Part shown: positions 55,922 through 64,000 of the stretch, in pieces
Numbering within the stretch: position 1 is the stretch's first letter
How the letters are laid out: every line of letters starts with the position of its first letter
From: an uncultured Desulfosoma sp.
Lineage (GTDB): Bacteria > Desulfobacterota > Syntrophobacteria > Syntrophobacterales > DSM-9756
DNA length: 64,000 bases
Assembly (NCBI GenBank): GCA_937960435.1
Contig: CALGPN010000010.1
Location: 29,599 to 93,598 of the forward strand
Direction of reading: 5' to 3'
Notes under the pieces: model-generated
Told to the model about the DNA's origin: nothing
Database searches by the model: none
The model's input: the letters and a program-made list of their open reading frames with translations, nothing else
Program-made: the position numbers and the translations under genes

Positions 55922-56131
55922 GGGGCGCGAGCATCATCCCCCCACCCCTTGTAGGGGCATCCAAATGCCCCCATACCTTGGGGGCGGGCCGGTGTGTCCT
56001 CCTTCTCTCGCCTCCCTATTAATTTTCGTCTCCTGAGCGGGACAAGGAAAAGCGCGATCGTCCAAAAGCACAAAAAACGGTGGGCCGCCCGGGCGAAGGC
56101 ACGCCCTGCCGCGCGGAACGCCAAGGAGCTC

Positions 56132-56947
56132 TTACGGCCCGAACGACCACCCGGCCAGTCTGTAAAGCGCATGAAAATGGTGCACAGGTCCGTGGCCGTG
56201 TCCCAATGGCAAAGCTTCTCGGATGGCCCCGGTGATGTATTCCTTGGCTTGGGAGACGGCGGCGGGCACAGTCAAACCCTTGGCCAAACCGGCGGCGATG
56301 GCGGAAGCGAAGGTGCACCCTGTGCCGTGAGTGTGAGGGGTGAGGTATCGTTTCGTCGGAAAACGCACCACCTGCTCGCCGTCGTCCAAGAGGTCCATGG
56401 GATCCCCTTCCAGGTGCCCGCCTTTCAGGAGCACATAGCGAGGGCCAAAGCCCTTGATCTTTCGGGCGGCCCTTTCCATGTCTGCGGGATCCTTCACCGG
56501 GAAGCCTGCAAGGACTTCCGCTTCATGCAGGTTGGGCGTCACCACAAGAGCCAGGGGGAGGAGTTCCTCCACCAAGGCGGAGACGGCATCGGGCCGCAGC
56601 AGGGGATCGCCGCTCTTGGCCACCATGACCGGGTCCACCACCAGGGTCGTCAGGCCCAGCTCGCGCACATCCCGAGCCACCTGACGGATAATGGCCGAGG
56701 AGGCCAACATCCCCGTTTTGACGGCGTCCACGCCGATATCTTCCACCACAGCCCGGATTTGGGCCGAGACGAATTCCGGGGCCACTTCTAACACGGCGCG
56801 CACGCCCACCGTATTCTGCGCGGTCAAGGCCGTCAGAGCGCTCATGCCGAACACGCCCAAAGCGGCAAAAGTTTTGAGATCGGCTTGAATGCCCGCCCCG
56901 CCGCCGGAATCGGACCCCGCGATGGTCAACGCTCGGGGGATTTTCAT
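56132..56947 (-). CDS. thiD: Hydroxymethylpyrimidine (phosphate) kinase
   Basis: Phosphorylates HMP and HMP-P for thiamine synthesis. The 271-residue ribokinase-like protein begins [20 protein letters not shown], then has [38 protein letters not shown], and the C-terminal [18 protein letters not shown] with the catalytic Asp replaced by the usual GTGCTF context. ATG 56947 has AGGAGG four bases ahead. It lies 138 bp after thiL on the same strand. Confidence 0.94.
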   Translation of the reverse strand: MKIPRALTIAGSDSGGGAGIQADLKTFAALGVFGMSALTALTAQNTVGVRAVLEVAPEFVSAQIRAVVEDIGVDAVKTGMLASSAIIRQVARDVRELGLTTLVVDPVMVAKSGDPLLRPDAVSALVEELLPLALVVTPNLHEAEVLAGFPVKDPADMERAARKIKGFGPRYVLLKGGHLEGDPMDLLDDGEQVVRFPTKRYLTPHTHGTGCTFASAIAAGLAKGLTVPAAVSQAKEYITGAIREALPLGHGHGPVHHFHALYRLAGWSFGP

Positions 56948-57085
56948 GAGACCTCCTTGTCCCGAAGCTTTCCTCGGATTCGGTTTCCTCACCCCTAGGG
57001 CTGATCCACAGCATCGATCCGGCCAGCCGCCCCGTTCCGGCACGCCTTCGCCCCAGGGAAGATCCTTTGTCGGACTCGATTCTTC

Positions 57086-58168
57086 CTATCCCGACGGGTT
57101 TTTGCCTTCTTTTTGAAAATGGTCCCAGGCGCCATGGGGCCCGGCAAAGACCGTTCCATCGGGCCGCAGGCACCTGAGGCCCTCTTCCGTGGCCACAACC
57201 CGCCCGATGACCCGGCACGGCGCCCCCCCGGCATCTTCCAAGGCTTCCCGGATTTCCGGAAAGCCGCCGGGGTCGACGGCCGCAAGCAATTCGTAATCTT
57301 CACCCCCATAAAGGGCCCACTCCAAGGGATCCTGATCCGCCGCCTGGGCGATGGCTTCACAAGCCGGATCCACAGGCAGGGCGTCCGCGTAGAGGACGGC
57401 CCCGACGCCGCTCGCCCGACACAGATGGCCGAGATCGCCCATGAGCCCGTCGCTCACATCGATCATGGCATGGACCCATCCCGATGCCGCCAAGATCCAC
57501 CCTTCGCGAAGGCGCGGCTCGGGCTCCCAATGCCTCTGGATCGCCGCCGTGCGAACCGTCTCGTCCACCCCCGAAACATCCCCCTTGAGACAGTCCAAAC
57601 CCGCCCGAGATCCGCCGAGCGTCCCGGTGACGACGATAAGATCCCCCGGGCGGGCGCCGCTTCGCAGGATCACGCGATCGGGATCCACTTCGCCCAAAAG
57701 CGTCACATCCACGACGAGGCGCTCTGGGTGTCGAGCGGTATTGCCGCCCACCAGGGCAGCCCCGAAACGACTCAAGGTCTCGCCGAAGCCGCGGTAGATC
57801 TCTTCCACCAGCGCCACCTCCGTCCTTTCGGGAGCCATGAGGGAGACCAGAGCCCACAAAGGGGTTCCGCCCACGGCCGCCATGTCGCTCAGGTTCACTG
57901 CGGCGGCTCGCCGACCTAGAACACGGCCCGGAACGGTCGGCAGAGTGAAATGGACGCCTTCAATCTGGCAGTCGCACGTGGCCAAAAGAAGACGGCCGCT
58001 TGTGGTGCGAAGGACGGCTACGTCGTCTCCGATTCCCACAACGACCGAAGAAGGAGACTGGGGAAAGAGATTTCGGATGCGATCGATGAGGCCGAACTCA
58101 CCGAGGTTTTGGACGGTCGGAGACGCCGAATCGGCAGGGTGTCCGCAACGGCTTTCTTGGGCGGTCAT
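57086..58168 (-). CDS. thiL: Thiamine-monophosphate kinase
   Basis: Makes thiamine diphosphate, the active cofactor. The 360-residue protein carries GEFGLIDRIRN, VVVGIGDDVAVLR, NLSDMAAVGGTPLW, GGNTARHP, DVSDGLMGDLGHL and GGEDYELL, matching ThiL of the PurM-like superfamily. The start ATG 58168 overlaps the thiE stop (ATGA). It is slightly longer than usual because of a 20-residue N-terminal lead. Confidence 0.94.
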   Translation of the reverse strand: MTAQESRCGHPADSASPTVQNLGEFGLIDRIRNLFPQSPSSVVVGIGDDVAVLRTTSGRLLLATCDCQIEGVHFTLPTVPGRVLGRRAAAVNLSDMAAVGGTPLWALVSLMAPERTEVALVEEIYRGFGETLSRFGAALVGGNTARHPERLVVDVTLLGEVDPDRVILRSGARPGDLIVVTGTLGGSRAGLDCLKGDVSGVDETVRTAAIQRHWEPEPRLREGWILAASGWVHAMIDVSDGLMGDLGHLCRASGVGAVLYADALPVDPACEAIAQAADQDPLEWALYGGEDYELLAAVDPGGFPEIREALEDAGGAPCRVIGRVVATEEGLRCLRPDGTVFAGPHGAWDHFQKEGKNPSG

Positions 58169-58833
58169 TGGGGCTTCTCGATGCGATGGCGCCGCACTTC
58201 ATCCATGAGGCGCCTCAGGGTTCGGGCGGCGTTTTCGGGATCGTCGCGCCCGAGGACGGCCGAAACGACGCACACCCCGTCAACGCCCGCGCCCAACACT
58301 TGAGCGAGATTGTCGGCGTTAATGCCGCCGATGGCCACGGCGGGACACGTCACCTCCGCCAGGAGCTTCTTAAGACCGTCCACCCCCATGGGCGTCTGGT
58401 GGTCGGGTTTTGTCGCCGTAGCGAATACCGGCGCCAAGGAAAGGTAATCGGCCCCGCCCCGTTGGGCTTCTTCGATTTCTTCTCGGTTATGCACCGTGAT
58501 GCCGATGAGGCGGTGTGGGCCGAGCAAACGCCGAGCCGTTTCCAACGGCATGTCGTCCTGCCCCAGGTGTACGCCGTCGGCTTCCACGGCCAGGGCTACA
58601 TCGATCCGATCGTTGACGAGAAAGGGGACGCCATAGCGTCGACACAAGGCCGAAAGCGCCACGGCTTCCTCCACCATGCCCCGGGTGGTTTTCTTTTTCT
58701 CCCGGTATTGAAGGACGGTGGTGCCGCCTCGCAAGGCGGCTTCCACCACTTCGAGCAAAGATCGAGCGCCGATCACCCCGGCATCGGTGATCACGTAAAG
58801 AGACCAATCCACGAGGCGTTTGGAGCAACTCAT
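58165..58833 (-). CDS. thiE: Thiamine-phosphate synthase
   Basis: Couples HMP-PP and thiazole phosphate to thiamine phosphate. The 222-residue TIM barrel shows VLQYREKKKTTRGMVEEA, FLVNDRIDVALAVEADGVHLGQDDMP, GITVHNREE, SLAPVFATATKPDH and VAIGGINADN, and a VSAVLGRDDPENAARTL tail. ATG 58833 is chosen, since conservation starts there; the frame extends to 59067. The transcript thiE-thiL-thiD runs leftward. No TPP riboswitch was found ahead of it. Confidence 0.94.
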   Translation of the reverse strand: MSCSKRLVDWSLYVITDAGVIGARSLLEVVEAALRGGTTVLQYREKKKTTRGMVEEAVALSALCRRYGVPFLVNDRIDVALAVEADGVHLGQDDMPLETARRLLGPHRLIGITVHNREEIEEAQRGGADYLSLAPVFATATKPDHQTPMGVDGLKKLLAEVTCPAVAIGGINADNLAQVLGAGVDGVCVVSAVLGRDDPENAARTLRRLMDEVRRHRIEKPQ

Positions 58834-59076
58834 GAACGGTTTCCCTTCTTGGCGTTGTGCGCTGCCTCCAAAAGGAATAAGGGCACGTCCTCTCGGAGCC
58901 CCCCTCTCAGGTTGTCCCCTTGGGACACGTTCCTCGAAGCTTGTCCGAGAAACGTCTTTGCCCGGAATTCGGGCCTTGCGCCCTGCGTCCACCGTGCGGG
59001 CCGAAGCGGCGGTCTCAAAAGAAAACCGGCACCTCACCGCGCTCGAAGACACACACTTCGCCTTCACGCCTGCGCC

Positions 59077-60246
59077 TCAGGCGATCTTGCGGGCGTAGTC
59101 TTGGTCGATCTTGAGCCCCTCGATGTCCGTCGTCTTTTCCCCGCGGGCCGCCTTGATGCGATCCACGCCCCGTTTCACTTCGGCGCGGTTGGACGCATAG
59201 CCCAAGGCCGTCTCTTCCGTGATCAGCCCTTTTTCGTACAACGAGACAATGGAATCGTCAAACGTCGTCCAGCCGAACGGTCGCGATTGCTGCATCATTT
59301 CGTAAAACGTCTTGCCTTCGCTTTCCCCGTGGATGATGGATTCGCGAACACGCAAGTTGTTGCCCATAATTTCGAAGGCCGCCACGCGCCCTCCGCCCAC
59401 TTTGGGCAGCAGCCGCTGGCTCACCGTCCAACGCATGGCGTCGGCCAACCGGATGCGGATGAGCCGCTCTTCCTCCAATTCAAACATGCCTACGATGCGG
59501 TTCACGGTATGGGACGCGTCGATGGTGTGCAACGTGGTCAGAACCAAATGCCCCGTTTCCGCGGCGCTCAACCCGATTTCCACCGTTTCCCGATCGCGCA
59601 TTTCGCCCACGAGGATGACCTTGGGGGCTTGGCGCAACGCTGCGCGCAGCCCGTTGGCGAACGTGTCGAAATCCTGGCCCAATTCCCTTTGATTGAACGT
59701 GGCCTTGAGCTGCGGATGGACGAATTCCACGGGATCTTCCAGCGTGACCACATGGACCGATTTGGACAGATTGATTTCGTTGAGGATGGCCGCAAGGCTG
59801 GTGGTTTTTCCGCTGCCCGTGGCGCCCGTGACAAAGACGATGCCGTTGCGTTCTTCGGCGATGCGTTTGAACACCTGGGGCAGTCCCAGCTCTTCGATGC
59901 TCATCACCCGCGTGGGCAGCACGCGCATGACCACCGAGTAGCAGCCGCGCTGGGAAAAAACGTTGACGCGGAACCGGGCGCGGGCGTCCAAGGCATAGGA
60001 CAAGTCGCACGAACCGGTATCCAGCAGGTTCCGAATGAGGCGCCGGTCCGGGCCGATGAGCGCCAAGGCGATGTGTTCCGTGTGATAGGGGCTGAGGACC
60101 CCCAAGGCCAGGTCGGTGCACGACGGCCGCAAGACCCCGTCCACTTCCGCCTGGATGGGCTTTCCCACCGTGAAGTTGATGTCCGAAAGCGTCGGGTGTT
60201 CGTCCAAGAGCCGATGGAGGATTCGGTTCAAGTCTTGGCGCTTCAT
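59077..60246 (-). CDS. PilT/PilU-type twitching ATPase
   Basis: A 389-residue hexameric ATPase that drives retraction of type IV pili. Seen: Walker A GATGSGKTTSLAAILNE near residue 141, an aspartate-box region HVVTLEDPVEFVHPQL, Walker B VILVGEMRDRETVEIGL, and VLTTLHTIDASHTVNRIVGMF. The N-terminal domain (residues 1-120) binds the neighbouring subunit. The C-terminal region is longer than in PilT and lacks the standard AIRNLIREGK motif, so it may be the accessory PilU-like ATPase. It begins 52 bp after pilT ends on the same strand. Confidence 0.88.
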   Translation of the reverse strand: MKRQDLNRILHRLLDEHPTLSDINFTVGKPIQAEVDGVLRPSCTDLALGVLSPYHTEHIALALIGPDRRLIRNLLDTGSCDLSYALDARARFRVNVFSQRGCYSVVMRVLPTRVMSIEELGLPQVFKRIAEERNGIVFVTGATGSGKTTSLAAILNEINLSKSVHVVTLEDPVEFVHPQLKATFNQRELGQDFDTFANGLRAALRQAPKVILVGEMRDRETVEIGLSAAETGHLVLTTLHTIDASHTVNRIVGMFELEEERLIRIRLADAMRWTVSQRLLPKVGGGRVAAFEIMGNNLRVRESIIHGESEGKTFYEMMQQSRPFGWTTFDDSIVSLYEKGLITEETALGYASNRAEVKRGVDRIKAARGEKTTDIEGLKIDQDYARKIA

Positions 60247-60298
60247 ACCGGATAGCTCCTCGCTTTTCCGCGTTTCTTTCCGCTCCTTCGCTGTGCCT

Positions 60299-61381
60299 TC
60301 AGACTTCGGTGAAGTCCGTCGGAGGTTCGGTAAGGAATTGTTTGAATTTTTCCTTCTCCACGCACTTCATATAGGCTTCGTTGGGGCTGATACGGCCGGC
60401 TCGAAGGTGTTCCATGATGCCGTCGTCGAGGGTCTGCATGCCGTATTTCTTCCCGGTCTGAATGGCGGAAGGGATCTGGTGGGTTTTGCCTTCGCGGATG
60501 AGGGCGCGCACGGCGTGGGTGGCGATGAGGATTTCCAGCACGGCGATGCGGCCCTTGACGTCCACGCGTTTGAAAAGGGCTTGGGACACCACGGCCCGCA
60601 GACCGTCGGCCAAAGTGGACCGGATCTGGGCCTGTTCCCCGGTGGGGAACACTTCGATGATGCGGTCCACGGTCTTGGCGGCGCTCGTCGTATGCAAAGT
60701 GGAAAAGACCAAATGGCCCGTGGCGGCCGCTTCGATGGCGAGGCGCATGGTCTCCAAATCGCGCATTTCGCCCACCAGGATGATGTCCGGGTCTTCACGC
60801 AGGGCCGCTCGAAGAGCGCTGGAAAAAGTGCGGGTATGGGTCCCCACTTCGCGATGGTTGATGACGCAGTTCTTGCTCTTGTGGACAAACTCGATGGGGT
60901 CTTCGATGGTGATGATGTGGTCTTTGCGCTTGCGGTTCGCTTCGTCGATGACGGCCGCCAGGGTGGTGGACTTGCCGCTTCCCGTGGGGCCGGTCACGAG
61001 CACCAGGCCTCGGGGCAAGAGGGCCAGGCGGGAAATCACCGGCGGCAGGCCCAGCTGCTGCACGGTAAGGATTTCTTCCGGGATTTCACGAAAGACGGCG
61101 CCGATGCCGTTCTTTTGCATGAAATAATTGGCCCGGTATCGGCTCAGACCGGGAATTTCATAAGAAAAATCCAAGTCCCCCGTTTCCTCGAAAATCTTGA
61201 TCTTTTCTTCCGGGGTGATTTCATAGAGCATCGCGCGCAGTTCGTCGTCGTCCAGAACCTTGTATTTGACCCGTTCCAGTTCCCCGCGGATGCGCAGCAC
61301 GGGCTGTTGGCCGGAAACCAGGTGCAGGTCGGACGCCTTCTGATCGTGCATGAGCTTGAAAAACGCATCGATTCTCGCCAT
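60299..61381 (-). CDS. pilT: Twitching motility ATPase PilT
   Basis: Retraction motor of type IV pili in the cytoplasm. The 360-residue protein starts MARIDAFFKLMHDQKASDLH and has ISRLALLPRGLVLVTGPTGSGKSTTL (Walker A), IITIEDPIEFVH, ALREDPDIILVGEMRDLETM, and VFSTLHTTSAAKTVDRIIEVF. The retraction-specific AIR motif region appears as VRALIREGKTHQIPSAIQTG near residue 300. The standard C-terminal features make this the true PilT, next to the PilU-like paralog. Pilin genes are not in the window. Confidence 0.93.
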   Translation of the reverse strand: MARIDAFFKLMHDQKASDLHLVSGQQPVLRIRGELERVKYKVLDDDELRAMLYEITPEEKIKIFEETGDLDFSYEIPGLSRYRANYFMQKNGIGAVFREIPEEILTVQQLGLPPVISRLALLPRGLVLVTGPTGSGKSTTLAAVIDEANRKRKDHIITIEDPIEFVHKSKNCVINHREVGTHTRTFSSALRAALREDPDIILVGEMRDLETMRLAIEAAATGHLVFSTLHTTSAAKTVDRIIEVFPTGEQAQIRSTLADGLRAVVSQALFKRVDVKGRIAVLEILIATHAVRALIREGKTHQIPSAIQTGKKYGMQTLDDGIMEHLRAGRISPNEAYMKCVEKEKFKQFLTEPPTDFTEV

Positions 61382-61402
61382 GACAACCCTCCGGGACGCT
61401 CA

Positions 61403-62047
61403 TCAGACGCTGTAAAAAACCTCGTCGGGAAGACACACGCACGTGAGTTTGTTGCCGTAGACGGCTCCCGTGTCGATCCCGATTTTCCGTCTGTCCACGA
61501 AGGGTTTCATAAAGGGTGTGTGGCCGAAGATGACCTTCTTGCCGAAGTCATAATCGGAGGTGATAAATTCGTTGCGGATCCAGTAGACGTCTTCGTCCTC
61601 CTGGTCGGCGACGGCGACGCCGGGGCGAAACCCTGCGTGGACAAACAGGTAATCGTCCGTTTCGTAAAACTTCTTGAGTCCGCGCAGGAAATTTTTATGC
61701 GCCTCAGGAACGACGCACTGACCGTCTTTCTGCCCCACCGAATAGCTGTGGACCGTGCTCGCTCCCCCATTGAGGAGAAAAAACGCCACGTCCTCGTCCC
61801 GAAGGTAGTTCTCCATCATGACTTCGTGGTTGCCTCGAAGGCATACGACGTCGAGGCCCCCGGCGATGAGCTCGAGCACCCGATGGATGACGCCTCGGGA
61901 GTCGGGGCCGCGGTCCACGTAATCCCCCAAGAAGACCAACTGATCTCGATCGTTACGCAACGGGATTCGGTCCAAGAGGCGTTCGAGCTTGAACAGCATG
62001 CCGTGGATATCACCCACGGCGTAGATTCTCCGGCTATTGTCGCTCAT
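61403..62047 (-). CDS. PPP-family serine/threonine (or Ap4A-type) phosphatase
   Basis: A 214-residue metallophosphoesterase. The signature sequence is complete: VGDIHGM, FLGDYVDRGPDSRGV, LRGNHEVMM, and HAGFRPG with FGHTPF near the end. Bacterial proteins like this act on phosphoproteins or dinucleoside polyphosphates; the substrate is unclear. It lies 21 bp ahead of pilT on the same strand and 10 bp after the radical SAM gene, suggesting one transcript. Confidence 0.88.
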   Translation of the reverse strand: MSDNSRRIYAVGDIHGMLFKLERLLDRIPLRNDRDQLVFLGDYVDRGPDSRGVIHRVLELIAGGLDVVCLRGNHEVMMENYLRDEDVAFFLLNGGASTVHSYSVGQKDGQCVVPEAHKNFLRGLKKFYETDDYLFVHAGFRPGVAVADQEDEDVYWIRNEFITSDYDFGKKVIFGHTPFMKPFVDRRKIGIDTGAVYGNKLTCVCLPDEVFYSV

Positions 62048-62057
62048 GGCTCCGGTA

Positions 62058-62984
62058 TCACCACAGGACGAACCGGCGGGTTCTTCGATCCAGGCGGCTG
62101 AGTCCCGCCCGGCGGGCGGCGGCCACGGCTTCTTCGTATTCCTCGGCGGTGATGCGGCGGCCCAGCGCCGGAACGTCCATAGCCCGGCCGCACGGGCGGT
62201 ACTGGTTCATGATGTTGATGTAGGTGTTCGGAGACACCCGGCGCGCGATGAAAGCGCACACTTCTTCCGTTCCGGCGAGGTTTTCCGGCATGACCAGGTG
62301 GCGCACCAGGAGGCCTCGCTGGGCGATCCCGGAGGCATCCAGGGTGAGGTCCCCCACCTGACGGTGCATTTCCACAAGGGCCTCCCGGGCTCTTTGAGGG
62401 TAATCGGGGGCCCCGCACAAGGCGTCCGCCACCTGAGGGTCCCAGAACTTGAAGTCGGGCATGTAGATGTCCACGATCCCTTCCAACAGTTTGAGGGTCG
62501 GCACCCTTTCGTAGCCGCCGCAATTGTAGACCAGGGGGACCGTCAAGCCGTGTTCCACGGCCAGGGGTAAAGCTTCGAGAATTTGGGGAACCACATGGGT
62601 CGGGGTCACGAAATTGATGTTGTGGCACCCGCGGTTTTGCAGTTCCACCATGACCCCGGCAAGCTGCTCCGGTGAGGCGGCGACGCCGTGGCCTTCATGG
62701 CTGATGTCGTAATTCTGACAGAAGAGGCACAGCAGGTTGCAATGGGAAAAAAAAATGGTCCCGGACCCGCTTCGGCCCACCAGAGGGTCTTCCTCCCCGA
62801 AATGGGGGCCGTAGCTGGAGATGACGGCATAGCGGCCCGTACGGCACACCCCCTTTTCGTCGTCGAGACGATTCACCCGGCACAGCCGCGGGCAAAGAGA
62901 GCATTTTTTGAGCCACCGCAAAGCTTTTTCAACCTTTTGCCGCAATCGCTCGGTGCGGTACGCTTCCACATACGCCGCGGCCAT
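62058..62984 (-). CDS. Radical SAM protein (PflA-related, AmmeMemoRadiSam-like)
   Basis: A 308-residue protein with the radical SAM cluster motif CNLLCLFCQN near residue 82. It has an upstream cysteine set (CSLCPRLCRVNR, C...C near residues 28-45), as in pyruvate-formate-lyase-activase homologues. Further along are INFVTPTHVVPQILEAL and IYMPDFKFW, and LVMPENLAGTEEV. Partners such as AmmeMemo proteins are not nearby. ATG 62984 has an AGGGGAT site. Substrate unknown. Confidence 0.85.
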   Translation of the reverse strand: MAAAYVEAYRTERLRQKVEKALRWLKKCSLCPRLCRVNRLDDEKGVCRTGRYAVISSYGPHFGEEDPLVGRSGSGTIFFSHCNLLCLFCQNYDISHEGHGVAASPEQLAGVMVELQNRGCHNINFVTPTHVVPQILEALPLAVEHGLTVPLVYNCGGYERVPTLKLLEGIVDIYMPDFKFWDPQVADALCGAPDYPQRAREALVEMHRQVGDLTLDASGIAQRGLLVRHLVMPENLAGTEEVCAFIARRVSPNTYINIMNQYRPCGRAMDVPALGRRITAEEYEEAVAAARRAGLSRLDRRTRRFVLW

Positions 62985-62998
62985 GGTAGATCCCCTTT

Positions 62999-63628
62999 TT
63001 ATTCCTTTGAGAGGATAACGACGCGCACGACGCCCTCCAGGGCCTTCTGAAAACGCCGGGCATCGTCAACGCTGCCCACAATGGCCCCGTAATGCATGGG
63101 AATGGCGATCTTGGGCGCAATGGCCTTAGCGGCTTCTGCGGCCTCCTTGGCATCCATCACATAGGTGCCCGAAACGGGCAGGAAGGCCACATCCACCTGG
63201 AGTCCTTTCATCTCGGGAATGTAGTCCGTGTCGCCGGCATGATAATAGGTGATCCCGTCCAGAGTCACCACAAAGGCGAGCATCCCCGCGGCCTTGGGGT
63301 GAAACTTTTTGTTCGTGTTGTAAGCGGGAACGACCTGGACCGCGATCCCGTCGATGTCAAGGCGGTCGCCGGCCTTCACCACGCGCACATCGCCTGAAAG
63401 CTTTTTGGCCGAAGCCGCATCGGTGACGATGATCGTCCCCGACTTTTGGATTTTGCCCACATCCTTCGGCGAACAATGATCGAAATGTTCATGGCTGATG
63501 AAGATCACGTCCGCCGGGGGGCCGCCTGAGATCTCATAAGGGTCGAAGTAGAGGGTCTTCGATCCGTCCACGCGGAAGGCGTCATGCCCCAACCAATGAA
63601 TCTTTTCCAAGGCTTGATCCAGAGTCAT
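62999..63628 (-). CDS. MBL-fold metal-dependent hydrolase (UPF0173-like)
   Basis: A 209-residue metallo-beta-lactamase fold protein. Metal ligands show in FISHEHFDHCSPKD (HxHxDH), TYYHAGDTDYIPEM, and IPMHYGAIVG near the end. This matches the UPF0173/YtkL-like hydrolases whose substrate is not established. It heads the leftward transcript MBL-radical SAM-phosphatase-pilT-pilU; gaps are 14, 10, 21 and 52 bp. Confidence 0.87.
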   Translation of the reverse strand: MTLDQALEKIHWLGHDAFRVDGSKTLYFDPYEISGGPPADVIFISHEHFDHCSPKDVGKIQKSGTIIVTDAASAKKLSGDVRVVKAGDRLDIDGIAVQVVPAYNTNKKFHPKAAGMLAFVVTLDGITYYHAGDTDYIPEMKGLQVDVAFLPVSGTYVMDAKEAAEAAKAIAPKIAIPMHYGAIVGSVDDARRFQKALEGVVRVVILSKE

Positions 63629-63807
63629 GGAACCCTCCTGTCACCCGAGTGTACGTCCCATCCGGGTATGCGCGAATGTTCCTGAGGTTTTAGAAACCCA
63701 GCATCTCTTAACGGACACGTAACCGGCTCTTCCCGCTCCTGTCAATGCCCCGATACACCCCGGCACCGTGCCCGCTCGCATCTCTCCTGTCCCCCAGGGG
63801 TGAGAGC

Positions 63808-63894
63808 GTAGGTTGGGGTGAGCGCAGCGAACCCCAACACAATCGCCCGCCCATCCCACATTAATCTCGGGCGGGCACAAGGCCCGCCCCTACC
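63808..63894 (+). repeat. Dispersed element with GC-rich hairpin, copy 3
   Basis: The 30-bp palindromic element (63808-63837) is followed by a CGGGCGGGC...GGCCCGCCC hairpin at 63868-63890. The block as a whole is repeated 123 bp later. Confidence 0.85.
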
Positions 63895-63930
63895 TCTTAC
63901 GGCCCGAGGCCATCCCAGCCCGACCTACCC

Positions 63931-64000
63931 GTAGGTTGGGGTGAGCGCAGCGAACCCCAACACAATCGCCCGCCCACCCCACATTAATCTCGGGCGGGCA
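63931..64000 (+). repeat. Dispersed element with GC-rich hairpin, copy 4 (truncated by window end)
   Basis: The 30-bp element is exact at 63931-63960. The following hairpin is cut off at base 64000. It is nearly identical to the block at 63808. Confidence 0.85.

Larger units (their letters stand above)
55699..56131. other. Intergenic region with an 8-bp tandem array and flanking repeats
   Basis: The 433 bases have no supported gene. From 55789 to 55921 lies a tandem array framed by two long imperfect direct repeats (see separate entries). The remainder has short frames only. It lies between the plus-strand PAC2 gene and the minus-strand thiD gene. Confidence 0.55.
63629..64000. other. Intergenic region with two copies of the repeat block at the right edge
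   Basis: No gene is supported. The interval up to 63807 has only short frames. From 63808 to 64000 lie two copies of a block of the 30-bp element followed by a GC-rich hairpin, 123 bp apart. The second is cut by the window end. Confidence 0.55.

Noticed and set aside
58834..59076. TPP riboswitch ahead of thiE
   Set aside because: A CTGAGA-like string occurs on the minus strand, but the second conserved half and the expected stem order are missing.
58168..60255. 695-codon plus-strand frame
   Set aside because: Antisense to thiE and the PilT/PilU-type gene, with no recognisable domain.

Overview
This is a GC-rich, gene-dense bacterial chromosome segment. Its content points to an anaerobic Desulfobacterota (Deltaproteobacteria), most likely a Syntrophobacterales-type sulfate reducer. 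The clues are an iron-sulfur FAD oxidoreductase, a CobA-HemD fusion, RecD2, a DUF4301 protein, paired PilT-type ATPases, and glucosyl-3-phosphoglycerate-type osmolyte genes. The taxon is inferred from gene content and was not searched. I recognised no rRNA or tRNA gene, no insertion sequence and no CRISPR array.

Layout. 1-8.2 kb: the end of an FeS-FAD oxidoreductase, murI, a decayed HerA-like ATPase gene, a GNAT-like protein, an iron-dependent alcohol dehydrogenase, an acyl-CoA synthetase and a YbaK-type deacylase. 8.2-14.2 kb: pyrF plus a divergent sugar-osmolyte locus (GT4 on one strand; a second glycosyltransferase, a HAD phosphatase and a GpgS-type enzyme on the other). 14.2-18.8 kb: a structured, gene-poor leader followed by mgtA and a gene for a PTS-EIIA-like protein. 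18.9-25.2 kb: an ABC-2 exporter pair, another GT-A glycosyltransferase, recD2 and a small basic protein. 25.4-33.9 kb: an attenuator-controlled operon of DAHP synthase and trpEGDCFBA. 34-44 kb: a repeat-built coiled-coil protein, then nitrogen genes (glnA; nadE-glnB-glnD; a GAF/AAA+ sigma-54 activator), with two sigma-54 promoter matches. 44.4-51 kb: DUF4301, an MlaA-like protein, a cation/Ca2+ antiporter, CobA-HemD, HemC and FmdB. 51-55.7 kb: a cyclophilin-like protein, a conserved unknown, gmhA, a class-IV aminotransferase, and a HAD/PAC2 pair. 56-64 kb: thiE-thiL-thiD, two PilT-type ATPases, a PPP phosphatase, a radical SAM protein and an MBL hydrolase.

How the genes work together. The trp block is a complete chorismate-to-tryptophan pathway with its committed shikimate enzyme at the head. 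It is preceded by a short ORF carrying a WWCWWW run and by two terminator hairpins, the classical Trp-attenuation arrangement. The glnA/glnB/glnD set, the neighbouring activator and the sigma-54 sites form a nitrogen-control module that also contains NAD synthetase.

The strongest candidate for something undescribed is the DNA ahead of mgtA. It holds a promoter-like site, a 45-codon ORF with an acidic-proline stretch, a long hairpin that hides the ribosome-binding site of a second ORF, and an ATGA overlap between that ORF and mgtA. This resembles in logic, but not in sequence, the Mg2+-sensing leaders of enteric mgtA.

Intergenic regions carry a dispersed 30-bp palindromic element (four exact copies seen) and a GC-rich companion hairpin. 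Two local tandem arrays are also present, one of roughly 75-bp units and one of 8-bp units.
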